DNA of 64,000 nucleotides, taken from the NCBI GenBank assembly GCA_947095585.1, contig OX352762.1:45185656-45249655 (forward strand), written 5' to 3'. The position numbers were made by a program, and so were the translations under genes. Positions within the stretch are counted from its first letter, which is position 1. Each line of letters starts with the position of its first letter. The notes under the pieces are model-generated. The model saw nothing but the letters and a program-made list of their open reading frames with translations, had not been told where the DNA came from and did no database searches. The DNA comes from Nephrocerus scutellatus. Its lineage: Eukaryota; Arthropoda; Insecta; Diptera; Pipunculidae. Positions 10,201-18,869 of this stretch are shown here, one piece after another.

Positions 10201-11029
10201 TGATCTAACAAACATCGCTGAAGTTTTTCCCAGGTCAGAGTCGGAGGGGTTTGAAGCTGTGTTCCAAATAGACATGTAAAACCAATGGTCGTAAAATCTC
10301 AATAAGAGAAATTATAAGAATTCCAAAAGGACAATCTATCGAAGCCACATGATACGAAACTTCATATCAGGAACTGCTCCTATCAGCCGACATATAACAA
10401 TTACGACGAACGAAACGACTGTTGATGTCGGGTTGACGTTACCAATTAAGGATAAGTCATCAAATTCCACAAGAAACGAACGCCTTATCGACGCAAGAAT
10501 GCCGCAGCCTACAATTAGCATCCACAAAAGAAAACGTTGGTTAAGGGTAGAATGATTGAAAGGTAAAAGCTATTTAAAGAAAAAAAATGAGCGTTTTCAA
10601 GGTTTGATTGGATCAGTGCAACGCCTCCCATAAATTGTAATACCAGTGGTAGCAGAAATCTAAGAAAACGAATCTAATTTCAACGAATTCCAAAAAGGAC
10701 AAGTTATCGGAGTCGTACACGTGGTCCTTTCAAGTACCATATTTTTACAAGTTATAAGGCTGATTTTCGTTATCCATTGCGTCATACCTGCACATCAAAT
10801 TAAACGAACGGTTTCCTTTGGTGGATGTTATCAAACGGAGATAAGTCAAGAAATTCCAAAAGAAATTCCAAAAGAAACGAACGCAATATGGATGTGACTA
10901 GGATATCGCAAGTCGACGACTCTCAAACCGAATTAACAGGGTGGTGGGGGAGGGGGGGGGTTAAAATTAGGAAAGAGGGAGACAAGCTAGAGTGTGGAAC
11001 CCGCAAAGGAAATCAGAAGATACTGAACT
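10201..11029. other. Unrecognised DNA with an imperfect direct repeat
   Basis: Blocks at about 10318-10520 and 10685-10915 share phrases such as GAATTCCAAAAGGACAA, GGATAAGTCA and AGAAACGAACGC, about 370 bp apart, so one is a diverged duplicate of the other. Short ORFs (68 and 91 codons) fall across them without recognisable similarity. Given the primer-site units to the right, this may be leader or gag remnant of a minus-strand LTR element, but I cannot support that by protein similarity. Confidence 0.4.
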
Positions 11030-11321
11030 TCTTTCGAGCCCCACGTTGGGCGCCACTTCATGTAATAAAATGGAACGCATCAACGTGGTCATCACTCTGA
11101 ATTGAGTGGAAATTAATCAAGATGATTAGCAAGTGAAGGTGTGTTGAACACGAAAATATTCTGCTGATTGCAAACTCTTTTCGGGCCCCACGTTGGGCGC
11201 CATTTTATGTAATAAAATGGAACGCATCAACGTGGTCATCACACTGAATTGGGTGGGACTCAAAAAAAAAATTAATGCCAATGCCAACATTTTTCGTGCC
11301 CCACGTTGGGCGCCATTTTAT
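11030..11321 (-). repeat. Three tandem LTR-end/primer-site units, tRNA-Lys type
   Basis: On the minus strand the string TGGCGCCCAACGTGGGGC, the lysine-tRNA primer site used by the Drosophila gypsy group, occurs three times (about 11036-11055, 11183-11202, 11298-11317). Each is preceded on that strand by TTACATAAAA or a close variant, as at an LTR end. The first two share a further 40 bp that includes AACGCATCAACGTGG on the plus strand. So the LTR-end/leader unit has been triplicated at spacings of about 147 and 115 bp. I see no coding sequence attached. Confidence 0.7.
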
Positions 11322-11720
11322 GTAATGTGCTGGTGTTTCGATATTGTGGTTCTGGTTGCTGCTGTTATGCTAGACAGCGGGGTGCTGTCTTATTTACGGA
11401 GTGGTTCCTTCAGCGGGGTGCACGCCTAGCGTTACGCTTGCCAGCTCGCCGGTTTGGGGGGGGTGGGGTCTTGCTTCTGGACCACAAAAAAAATTTGCGT
11501 GCACATAGCGGGGTGCAAAAAAAGGAAAGAGGGAGAAAGGAAACTAAAGACGGTTGCTTCCCATATGGGTTACCAATGAACCCTCACGACTCTTACCTGG
11601 AGAACTTCGTGCGTGAATTACTCGCAATCAAAATAAAACATTTCTCAGATTTGTAGTTTTAATCTGGATATGCGCACAAAGTGCTTCCTTGCCTATCGTT
11701 ACGATAGAGAACAATAAACA
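11322..11720 (-). repeat. Probable LTR beside the triplicated primer sites
   Basis: In minus orientation a stretch with TG...CA-type ends (plus-strand edges TGTAATGTGC at 11322 and ACAATAAACA near 11718) directly precedes a primer-binding site separated by TAAAA. It holds GC-rich patches with a repeated GCGGGGTGC word (11381, 11415, 11508). A 116-codon ORF here is not protein-like. No second copy exists in the window to prove the boundaries. Confidence 0.45.
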
Positions 11721-12705
11721 CGTTTTTGTTGTTGTTTTTTTTTTCTTTAATTCCATAAAATTCAATGAGTTTCATCACGTAATGACGAAAAAACGGTCAA
11801 ATTATTTATTTCTAAATTTATTCTCTAATTACTTTTAAATTATTTTATTTATATTCATAAAAAGCAAGGTCTATAACTAATCAAGTTAATTTAAATATAT
11901 ATAAAAATTATCAGCATGGATGGGTATACGGTTCATTACCGTTTAAACTAATATATATACAAGAAATACTCATACAAGTATGTTTGAATCAAGTCAATAT
12001 ATGTGGTTTATTACCGTTAAAGTTAATGTATATGCAAAAATATTCTTACAAGTATGTTTGAAGTACATAACCGTCACGGTTATTTAAATAAATGATAAAG
12101 GAACCTCCTTTCTTTTTCTTGAGAAAAAAAATAACGCATCATTTAATTATATCAATTAAAAAGGGTTCCAAGGAGTTCCCTATTTTAGTTCCTTATAGAA
12201 CGAATTATATAAATCTAAATTCATGGGAATTGCTTTAAATATACAAGTACAGCATGTATTATCATAGATTATAACGTGCTATAGATAGAAACTAGCTTAA
12301 CAATCGAGTAAATGTCTCCTTTTTCCTTCTACGCGACAACGATAGCCTTTATGTCGTAAGAACACATGTACATGACCGGGTGACATAGCGTATGCACTTT
12401 CGCATGAATATTAACTAAGCTACCAAAAGAAAACGTATTTTCGTTTCTATTAAAAAAAAACTTATATATAAATATATAGATATGTATATATAACGGCAAT
12501 GTGTAGAGGATATATATATTCTTAAATTTAAATTTATTAAGTCGTTAGCAATGAATACTTTTCATTTCTATGAACACCAAAAAAAATCGTTTATGTACCG
12601 ATAGATATATTCTTCCTAACCAAGTCAAATTCATCATACATACATACATATGCATTTGTATTAAACAACTTAAATTTATCATATGTATGCACAAATATTT
12701 ATATA
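11721..12705. other. AT-rich DNA without recognisable genes
   Basis: Contains an imperfect direct repeat of about 75-80 bp (around 11925-11990 and 12000-12070, sharing GGTT.ATTACCGTT and ATACAAGTATGTTTGAA words) and several TATA microsatellite stretches near 12460-12520. Nothing protein-like was seen. Confidence 0.5.
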
Positions 12706-13071
12706 TAGGGTTTTTCAATAAGAGCACTTCAACTTCATTTTCGATTTGCTCTTGAGCCCAATTCACGAATCGGCGTCGCTTCAAATGGTCAAACGGCTTT
12801 AGTTGTTGTGTCAGCTTGATCTTTACGTAAAATTCGCCACAATGATGTCACAGAAAGGCCCAATTTTTGCGAACGTCGTGTGAGCGGCAACAGAACGATT
12901 ATTTTGATAAAAAATTTGCACGATTTGCAATCGCTGTTCACATGTGTAGCATTCCATGATGAAATGTATACTAATGAAGTTTCCAAATAATAAAAGGACA
13001 ATAAAAAATATGGTGTCGTTCGCCGTCCCTATCGGAGAAAAGTTGAAGCGCACCTGTTGAAACACCCTATA
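12706..13071 (-). mobile_element. Short mariner-like element or MITE with a transposase N-terminal remnant
   Basis: The ends are inverted repeats of about 28 bp: AGGGTTTTTCAATAAGAGCACTTCAACT at the left and, on the other strand, AGGGTGTTTCAACAGGTGCGCTTCAACT at the right, with TA dinucleotides outside each. On the minus strand, near 12960-12850, a reading frame resembles the helix-turn-helix start of a mariner-type transposase (EQRLQIVQIFYQNNRSVAA). The catalytic domain is absent. At 366 bp it is an internally deleted copy that would depend on another transposase. It ends 8 bp before the LTR at 13080. Confidence 0.75.
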
Positions 13072-13079
13072 TATATATA

Positions 13080-13445
13080 TGTGGGATTCGTGAAATAAAA
13101 GACAATTGTAAGGAAAACTTTGATGCTTACTTCTATTTATTAAATAAAATTATTAATAATAATTTGGGGTTAGTGGCCACTTTTACCAAAAAACTTGGAG
13201 TACACGTCTTTCTTGCTTCTCCTTCAATCACACTCTGCCGGTACCATATTCTTTCTTATGTGATTTTTATATGATAGGATAAAAGAGACAGAGTGACAAG
13301 GTAAGTAGTTCGTCTATGGTAAGTAATTCGTCAATAGTAAGTAGTTCGTCAATGGTAAGTAGTTCGTCAATGGTTAGTAGTTCGATAATGGTAAGTAGTT
13401 CGATGAATATTTATTGTTTGTATTGTTATTGATTCAGATTCTACA
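13080..13445 (-). repeat. 3' LTR of the second LTR element, 366 bp
   Basis: On the plus strand it runs from TGTGGGATTCG to GATTCTACA; the other LTR has the same ends. Near its right side an 18-bp word, GGTAAGTAGTTCGTCAAT, is repeated about six times (13300-13405), against about three in the partner LTR, which explains most of the length difference. The integrase stop codon (TAG) lies within the first bases of this LTR. Confidence 0.9.
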
Positions 13446-13848
13446 TTCGGCTATCCTGACGTTCATTCGACCCGAATGAAGGGTTCCACCTTATCATATA
13501 CTCTGCTACCGTAGTTGTTGTATTAGGGCCTTCATGATCCCCGACCTTCTTTACGTCGTATCTTCCATGCGTCAGTATCTTCACGATTTTGTAGGGTCCG
13601 AAGAATTTTGGTCTAAGTTTCATGTTGGAGCCGAATTGTGTGCGCTTGATGGCGACTAATTCATTCACATCATATTTTTCTTCAGGCTTCCTCATCTTGT
13701 CATAGGTCTTTCTATTTTCCTGCTGAACTCTTGAGATATTCTCTCGAACCTCCTCTCGTACACGATCACGTTCAACATTTAATTCATCGACGACAGCTTT
13801 ATTCAAAAGTTCTTGAAGGTCTGAATTACTAGCGATGCGCATTTCCAT
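13441..13848 (-). pseudogene. pol: Integrase C-terminal fragment
   Basis: A 135-codon frame with an integrase C-terminal region: a charged helix, the stretch NELVAIKRTQFG, and a GPY/F-type module (PKFFGPYKIVKI) followed by RYDVKKVG. The DDE core that should precede it is missing; the upstream sequence is unrelated minisatellite. The frame ends at the LTR edge, the normal end of pol in such elements. Confidence 0.85.
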
Positions 13849-14040
13849 TCCTGTAAAGATCCTAAACGGGCTTACTTTTGTAACTCTTGATGGAGTATTG
13901 TTAAAAACTTGCTGAACCCTATCTACATGCTTGTACTCGCTTGATCTTCGCTTTCAGCTGATACCCCCTGGACGCTATTAATCACGCCAGCACTGGTATC
14001 TTTAGTTATCACAACCCTCTGGTTGCCTACCACTACACCG

Positions 14041-14390
14041 GTTTCGCCAGTGACTGCAGGGCTTTCGTCCAAATCAACTTTACTACACCGGTTTCGCCAG
14101 TGTCTGCAAGTCTTTCGCCCAAATCAATTTTATTACACCGTTTTCGCCAGTGTCTGCAAGGCTTTCGCCCAAATCAACTTTACTACACCGGTTTTACCAG
14201 TGTCTGCAAGGCTTTCGCACAAACCAACTTTACTACACCGTTTTTGCCAGTGTCTGCAAGGCTTTCGCCCAAACCAACTTTACTACACCGGTTTTGCCAG
14301 TGTCTGCAAAGCTTTCGCCCAAATCAATTTTACTACACCGGTTTTGCCAGTGTCTGCAAGGCTTTCGCCAAAATCAACTGATTGTGCTTC
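14041..14390. repeat. Seven-copy 50-bp minisatellite
   Basis: The word GTTTTGCCAGTGTCTGCAAG and its 30-bp partner (GCTTTCGCCCAAATCAAC plus TTTACTACACCG) recur at 14041, 14091, 14141, 14191, 14241, 14291 and 14341. Because 50 is not a multiple of three, the array is read in all three frames in rotation, giving three long plus-strand ORFs (93-148 codons) that are only repeat translations. Confidence 0.95.
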
Positions 14391-14503
14391 ACGGATGCGA
14401 TGGTTTAACGACGCATCGACCATCAAGCAAAATATTCTGCTCAAAGCATCTACATGTTTCATCTGTTAATATTAATTTCACTTCGACAGAGGATTTAATG
14501 ATC

Positions 14504-15229
14504 TTACTCGGGACGTATTCTTCGATAATCTTTTGTATTGTTCGCGTCATTTGCAACTAAGTTTATTTTCTTTACCTTTTCCTTAAAGACTGCCCCTTCT
14601 GCCGTGATAACAATATCAGTATCGCTGAGAACATCATTTCCAATTACTGCCGAGTACTGCATATCCTGCTCTCTAACCACATGAAACCTTATATTTATCT
14701 TCAGCGTATCTACTTCAAGGTCAACAGGAAAACTTCCCAAAGTCATTACTTTGCCATTTCCAATACCGAACAGAGCTTTTCTGCTAGAATCGAGCTCTAC
14801 GTTTTTCATCATCACTAAACAATCGTATCGCAAAAGACTTAAATCGCTACCAGTGTCCAACAACGCAGATAGTGTATGATCTTTCACTGCTATTTCTTTG
14901 AAAATTCGATTAGATTCCATTGCGAAATGCACTTGTAGATTTGGCACAGTTGCTTCGTCATCCGTTGTTGCAGTATGAACGTTGCTTTGTTTTGCCTCTA
15001 CCCGTTGCTGCGACGATTGAGCACCGACTTTGCACTCAAATGACCGATGACCAATTACTCCACACTTAAAGCATTTAAAAATTCTAGTTTGGCAATATTT
15101 TGCGACGTGTGTTGCATCCCCGCATTTAAAACATTTTCTATCGCTTGTTTCCGGCTTCACTGTAGATAGCGCACTTTTAGAAAACGGGTTCTGGCTCCCT
15201 CTCGAGTATGATAACTGTTGATTATTCAT
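14504..15229 (-). CDS. Nucleocapsid zinc knuckles and aspartic protease, 241 aa
   Basis: Starts at ATG 15229, overlapping the end of gag by 8 bp in another frame. Two CX2CX4HX4C knuckles (CFKCGDATHVAKYC, then CFKCGVIGHRSFEC) at about residues 34-65 are followed by a retroviral-type protease with ALLDTGSDLSLL at about 117-128 and a flap-like region. The frame ends about where RT should start. Because zinc knuckles normally belong to gag, either this element recodes at 15222-15229 or the junction is a mutation. No product use is expected from this copy. Confidence 0.8.
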   Translation of the reverse strand: MNNQQLSYSRGSQNPFSKSALSTVKPETSDRKCFKCGDATHVAKYCQTRIFKCFKCGVIGHRSFECKVGAQSSQQRVEAKQSNVHTATTDDEATVPNLQVHFAMESNRIFKEIAVKDHTLSALLDTGSDLSLLRYDCLVMMKNVELDSSRKALFGIGNGKVMTLGSFPVDLEVDTLKINIRFHVVREQDMQYSAVIGNDVLSDTDIVITAEGAVFKEKVKKINLVANDANNTKDYRRIRPE

Positions 15230-15902
15230 ATACCTTTAGCCGCTCTTTAAGATCGCTTACAATTCTGGCTTGGTACAATATCATTTTGTTCTGCACCGAA
15301 CCTGGAATCCCTTTTACAAAATATTCAATTAGGCTTTCTTCATCCAGACTGATGGACTTTCCAATCTCCATCAAGCTGTAGAGATATTCACGCAGGGTTT
15401 CCGATGGTTTCTTCCGACGATTTCTCAACAAATTATGTATTTCTGCCGATGACAATTTTGAACTAAACTCATTGACGAGAAGATTCTTTAGAGACTCCCA
15501 ATTGTTTACACCTGTTTGACTACGGATGAAAAGTTTGGCAGCTCCTTTGATTAACTGTTTTCCGTAGATGAATTTTTGTAAACTGTTCCATTGGATAGTT
15601 ACAGCGTTTTCTTCGAACTCTTGTACCCATTGGTCGACACTTGGATATCCAGATCCATCGAAAGTTAAAAGCGAGTCCTCAATATCTCGGAGCGTAAAAA
15701 TTCCCTTTTCCACAAATTTTGCTCCATGAAGCGAGCCATATTCGCTGCTTAGATCTTCGTCTTCGGCCTCGCGCTCCAAACCAAAATGCTCTAAAAGTCT
15801 GTCCTGCAACGTTTCCTTCCGTCCCGACGTGCGTAAGTTTAGTTCTTTGAGTTTCTCTTTTAAACCGTTCACAGTCAGTGAAACAATTGAATTAAAATCC
15901 AT
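15222..15902 (-). CDS. gag: Gag capsid region, with N-terminal SAP-like motif
   Basis: The frame is open from 15947; the likely start is the second Met at 15902 (MDFNSIVSL), since the 15 residues before it look like leader. Residues about 5-40 match a SAP motif well (LTVNGLKEKLKELNLRTSG and so on), then an acidic linker, then a capsid-like domain with WVQEFEENA and FIYGKQLIKGAAKLFI. It stops at 15222 just before the knuckle-protease frame. It lacks its own zinc knuckle. Confidence 0.82.
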   Translation of the reverse strand: MDFNSIVSLTVNGLKEKLKELNLRTSGRKETLQDRLLEHFGLEREAEDEDLSSEYGSLHGAKFVEKGIFTLRDIEDSLLTFDGSGYPSVDQWVQEFEENAVTIQWNSLQKFIYGKQLIKGAAKLFIRSQTGVNNWESLKNLLVNEFSSKLSSAEIHNLLRNRRKKPSETLREYLYSLMEIGKSISLDEESLIEYFVKGIPGSVQNKMILYQARIVSDLKERLKVYE

Positions 15903-15947
15903 TTTAATTTTAAAATTGACGACCTCTGTCTCTCTATACCTTAACAA

Positions 15948-16690
15948 TTTAAATGATTAACTTTATTGTTATCAAAACAACCTAGTTATGATAATATTAA
16001 TTATTAATAGTGTAATAGTTTTCAATATTTGCAATAATATTGATAATAATGTAAATCGATAATACAGAAAAGTTTATGTAGTTTATTGTTAATTAACAAA
16101 TATAATATCAATCAATTGATTTTACAAATCATAACAAAAAATGTAATTTCGATACTCAAATTAGATAACTAAAAATTATTATTTTATTAAATTTAAGATT
16201 AATAAAACCAAAAAAAAAATTGAAATGTGTGTTGGCCACACTGCGACTTCAGCAGAATATATTTTATATAAAAAAAAAGTATAACCGGCCACACTGCGTT
16301 TTTAACTTTTATGTCGTCTATACATATATACATATGCACCTTTGCAACTTTTAGAAGGTTACAAACTATGGCGTCGTTTAAATTTTCCAATGTAATTCCA
16401 GGAATCTTTGGTGATCTTTCCTCCCTATGCGTGCCCCTCTCAACTTCTTTAATTATTAAGATAAAACTTCTTACTTCCAATTCAGCAGTAGATGTAGAAC
16501 AATCTCCTAAAATTTCAAGTTAGGTAGTCCAGTGTACAGTTTTAACATCACACCGGGACCTGTAGACGGCGACACAACACAACGCACAGCCAGCAGCAAC
16601 AAACAGCGAAAAAACCAAAATGGTTTAATGAAAATCGAAATTTTTCCTCTACAATTTTATTTTCGCTCGATCCCAGTTGAGCCCCCAATT
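15948..16690 (-). other. Leader and primer-binding site of the second LTR element
   Basis: AT-rich region between the 5' LTR (right) and gag. Three bases after the LTR end, on the minus strand, lies TGGGGGCTCAACTGGGAT (16687-16670), the expected place for a primer site; I could not assign its tRNA. Short ORFs here (70, 93, 117 codons) show no similarity. Confidence 0.6.
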
Positions 16691-17002
16691 TGTGGGATAC
16701 GTGAAAAAAAAGACAATTGTAAGGAAAACTTTGATGCTTACTTCTATTTATTAAATAAAATTATTAATAATAATTTGGGCTTAGTGGCCACTTTTACAAA
16801 AAAACTTAGAGTACACATCTTTCTTGCTTCTCCTTCAATCACACTCTGCCGGTACCATATTCTTTCTAATGTGATTTTTATATGATAGGATAAAAGAGAC
16901 AGAGTTACAAGGTAAGTAATTCGTCAATGGTAAGTAGTTCGACAATGGTAAGTAGTTCGATGAATATTTATTGTTTGTATTGTTATTGATTCAGATCCTA
17001 CA
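16691..17002 (-). repeat. 5' LTR of the second LTR element, 312 bp
   Basis: Plus-strand edges TGTGGGATAC and GATCCTACA. Closely matches 13080-13445 apart from fewer copies of the 18-bp GTAAGTAGTTCG repeat and scattered substitutions, so the insertion is older than the first LTR element in this window. Confidence 0.9.
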
Positions 17003-18186
17003 TATATATACATGTATAAAACAATTCAGAATTTATCTTACATATATATATATACATATATATGTATTAAATAATTTAATTTTAACAAGAAAATCAAGAA
17101 AAGAAACGATTACTTTTCGTTCCTAGGTACAAGAAAAAAATTTGTTAAATAAATGAAAACATATCCATATATATATACTCATATCCATATAACGGTATGG
17201 AGTACCGGATACCCCTTATAAGCGTACTTTTGAACTAAAAGTAGGGTCGAAAATACCGAGAAAAAAAACCGAAAATTCTTACGGTGTACGCCTTTAGATT
17301 ATATTAACAAAATTTTTAACTTACTTGCTCATACATATAGTTAAAATATATGCATTTTTGTTGTTGCCTCCTCGGCATTTCCGTCGGCAGCGCTGTCGAA
17401 GAACATGCGATGAGGTATCTCTGCAAGTTAAGGTATATTAAGCGAAATAGTAAGGCAAATTAAAATTTCTCTCTTTCAAAACGCGCGGGAGCAATACGGA
17501 CGAGGCTCGCAAGGAAACACTGAAGAAAAAAACGTATGCTCTTCTCGAAGAAAGAAAGAGGAGAAATCCATCTTAGGATTGGGAAGACATTTTAAATTTC
17601 AATTTTTAAATGAATTTCGACAAAAAAAAACAACTATATACATATATATATATATCAATTAAATTCCGATGCGAACAAAAATTTTAACGTTTGATAAAAA
17701 AAACAATCATTCCACAGAAATGAGAACGATCGCTTAGACAAGATCCAATGCCTTTTAGTGGGATGTCTTCTTTTTCGTAAGGGGGGAGCCAAGGCTCGAC
17801 TCCGGCGTGATGGACGATGCGTGTAATGGCCTGAGCGGTGATATGGTTTTCATTGGCGTCGCTGCCCACTGTACTGATTCCGACTACTGACGCTATTCCT
17901 CGCGCCTTTCGCCGCACTTTTAATTAAATGACACGAGTTAAACAAATACTATGTTTTCCACTAGGGTTTTATTAAGTTTATCGTCTTTAAGACCGACTTT
18001 AAACAAATTGCACGATTTAAACAAATATTTTATTTTCCCGCAGGATTCTGATAATTTTATTGTCTTTAAGACTGACTTTATGCAAATGATACGATTTTAG
18101 CAAGTACTATATTTAATGCCTTATGACCAACTTCAAATAAAATGACACGATTTAAATTTACTAATCAATCGAGCCGCAAGCGATGC
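17003..18186. other. Unassigned DNA with a three-fold imperfect repeat
   Basis: 17003-17690 is AT-rich with TATA microsatellite and a more GC-balanced patch near 17380-17560; no gene is recognised. A 77-codon minus ORF (17684-17917) has no family I know. From about 17925 to 18160 three diverged units of about 95 bp follow, each with an AATGACACGA or TTGCACGATT word and CTTTAAGACTGACTTTA or similar. They may be pieces of an old LTR. Confidence 0.4.
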
Positions 18187-18855
18187 TAGAACCAAAAAAA
18201 AATGCCGACAAAAGCAAAAATTAATACTAGACGGTTGCGCGGTAGCCACCACTTGGACATCCGGGCGATTGGAGGTATTCGTGTCGACTGCCGACTTCAA
18301 TGTCGCATCAAATAAATTTTTGGCTACCAGGCCAACAACAAAACGATCAGTTGCACTTCGGCTTATTTTTGCGCATCTCTCAAACGGCACCTAGAATGGG
18401 GTGATTCCAGTGTCGTTACCTGTTTCATGATATACATTTATTACAAGCGTGTGTTGACGACATCGTATGATTTCGTGAGACGCACAACCATACGAGAAAA
18501 GGGGATGGGGAGTGGCGCCACTAACCCAAAGCCAAAATAAATATAGTATATATAATAATTTTGTGCATACAACATTATCATATATGAAAAACAATTAATA
18601 TCGCCTGATTTGGCGAGACGGTTGTTAATGTGAAAAAGTGGGATGGGGAGTGACGCCGCAAACCCAAAGCATAGAGAAATATATATATAATATTTTGCGT
18701 GTATAATATTATTAGGTCTGAAGAAAATGCTATAATTGACATCGCATGATTTGGCGAGACAAATTACAAGAAAAGGTGGGGAGTGACGCCACAACCCAAA
18801 AGCATAGAGCAATATATAATAATTTACATGAGTTATATTATTATACATAAATACA
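18187..18855 (-). repeat. Dispersed repeat family B, copy 2
   Basis: Matches 8974-9673 nearly throughout, including the three tandem GGGGAGTGACGCC units and the shared minus-strand frame near 18260-18330. The similarity ends at TTATACATAAATAC in both copies, which fixes the right boundary. The LINE remnant follows directly. Confidence 0.8.
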
Positions 18856-18869
18856 TGACAGGATTCGTC

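Larger units (their letters stand above)
13080..17002 (-). mobile_element. Second Ty3/Gypsy LTR retrotransposon, pol mostly deleted
   Basis: LTRs at 13080-13445 and 16691-17002 flank, on the minus strand: leader, gag (15902-15222), zinc-knuckle/protease frame (15229-14504), then only the C-terminal end of integrase (13848-13441). RT, RNase H and the integrase core are gone; a 50-bp minisatellite lies in that interval. The leftover domains fit the mdg3/blastopia-like part of Ty3/Gypsy, which is inference. It cannot move by itself. Confidence 0.88.

Noticed and set aside
11036..11055. tRNA-Lys gene 3' end
   Set aside because: Only the 18-nt primer-complement and LTR-adjacent bases are present; no tRNA body or A and B boxes upstream.
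11306..11656. 116-codon plus ORF
   Set aside because: Opposite strand of a probable LTR, low-complexity composition, no similarity.
13300..13405. Regular short repeats suggesting a CRISPR-like array
   Set aside because: Repeats are contiguous, without unique spacers, inside an LTR of a eukaryotic element.
14023..14560. Three overlapping plus-strand ORFs with a repetitive protein
   Set aside because: The 50-bp minisatellite avoids stops in all frames; the ORFs are by-products.
17684..17917. 77-codon minus ORF as a small gene
   Set aside because: No recognisable domain, no second copy, and it lies among old repeats; the evidence does not support calling it a gene.
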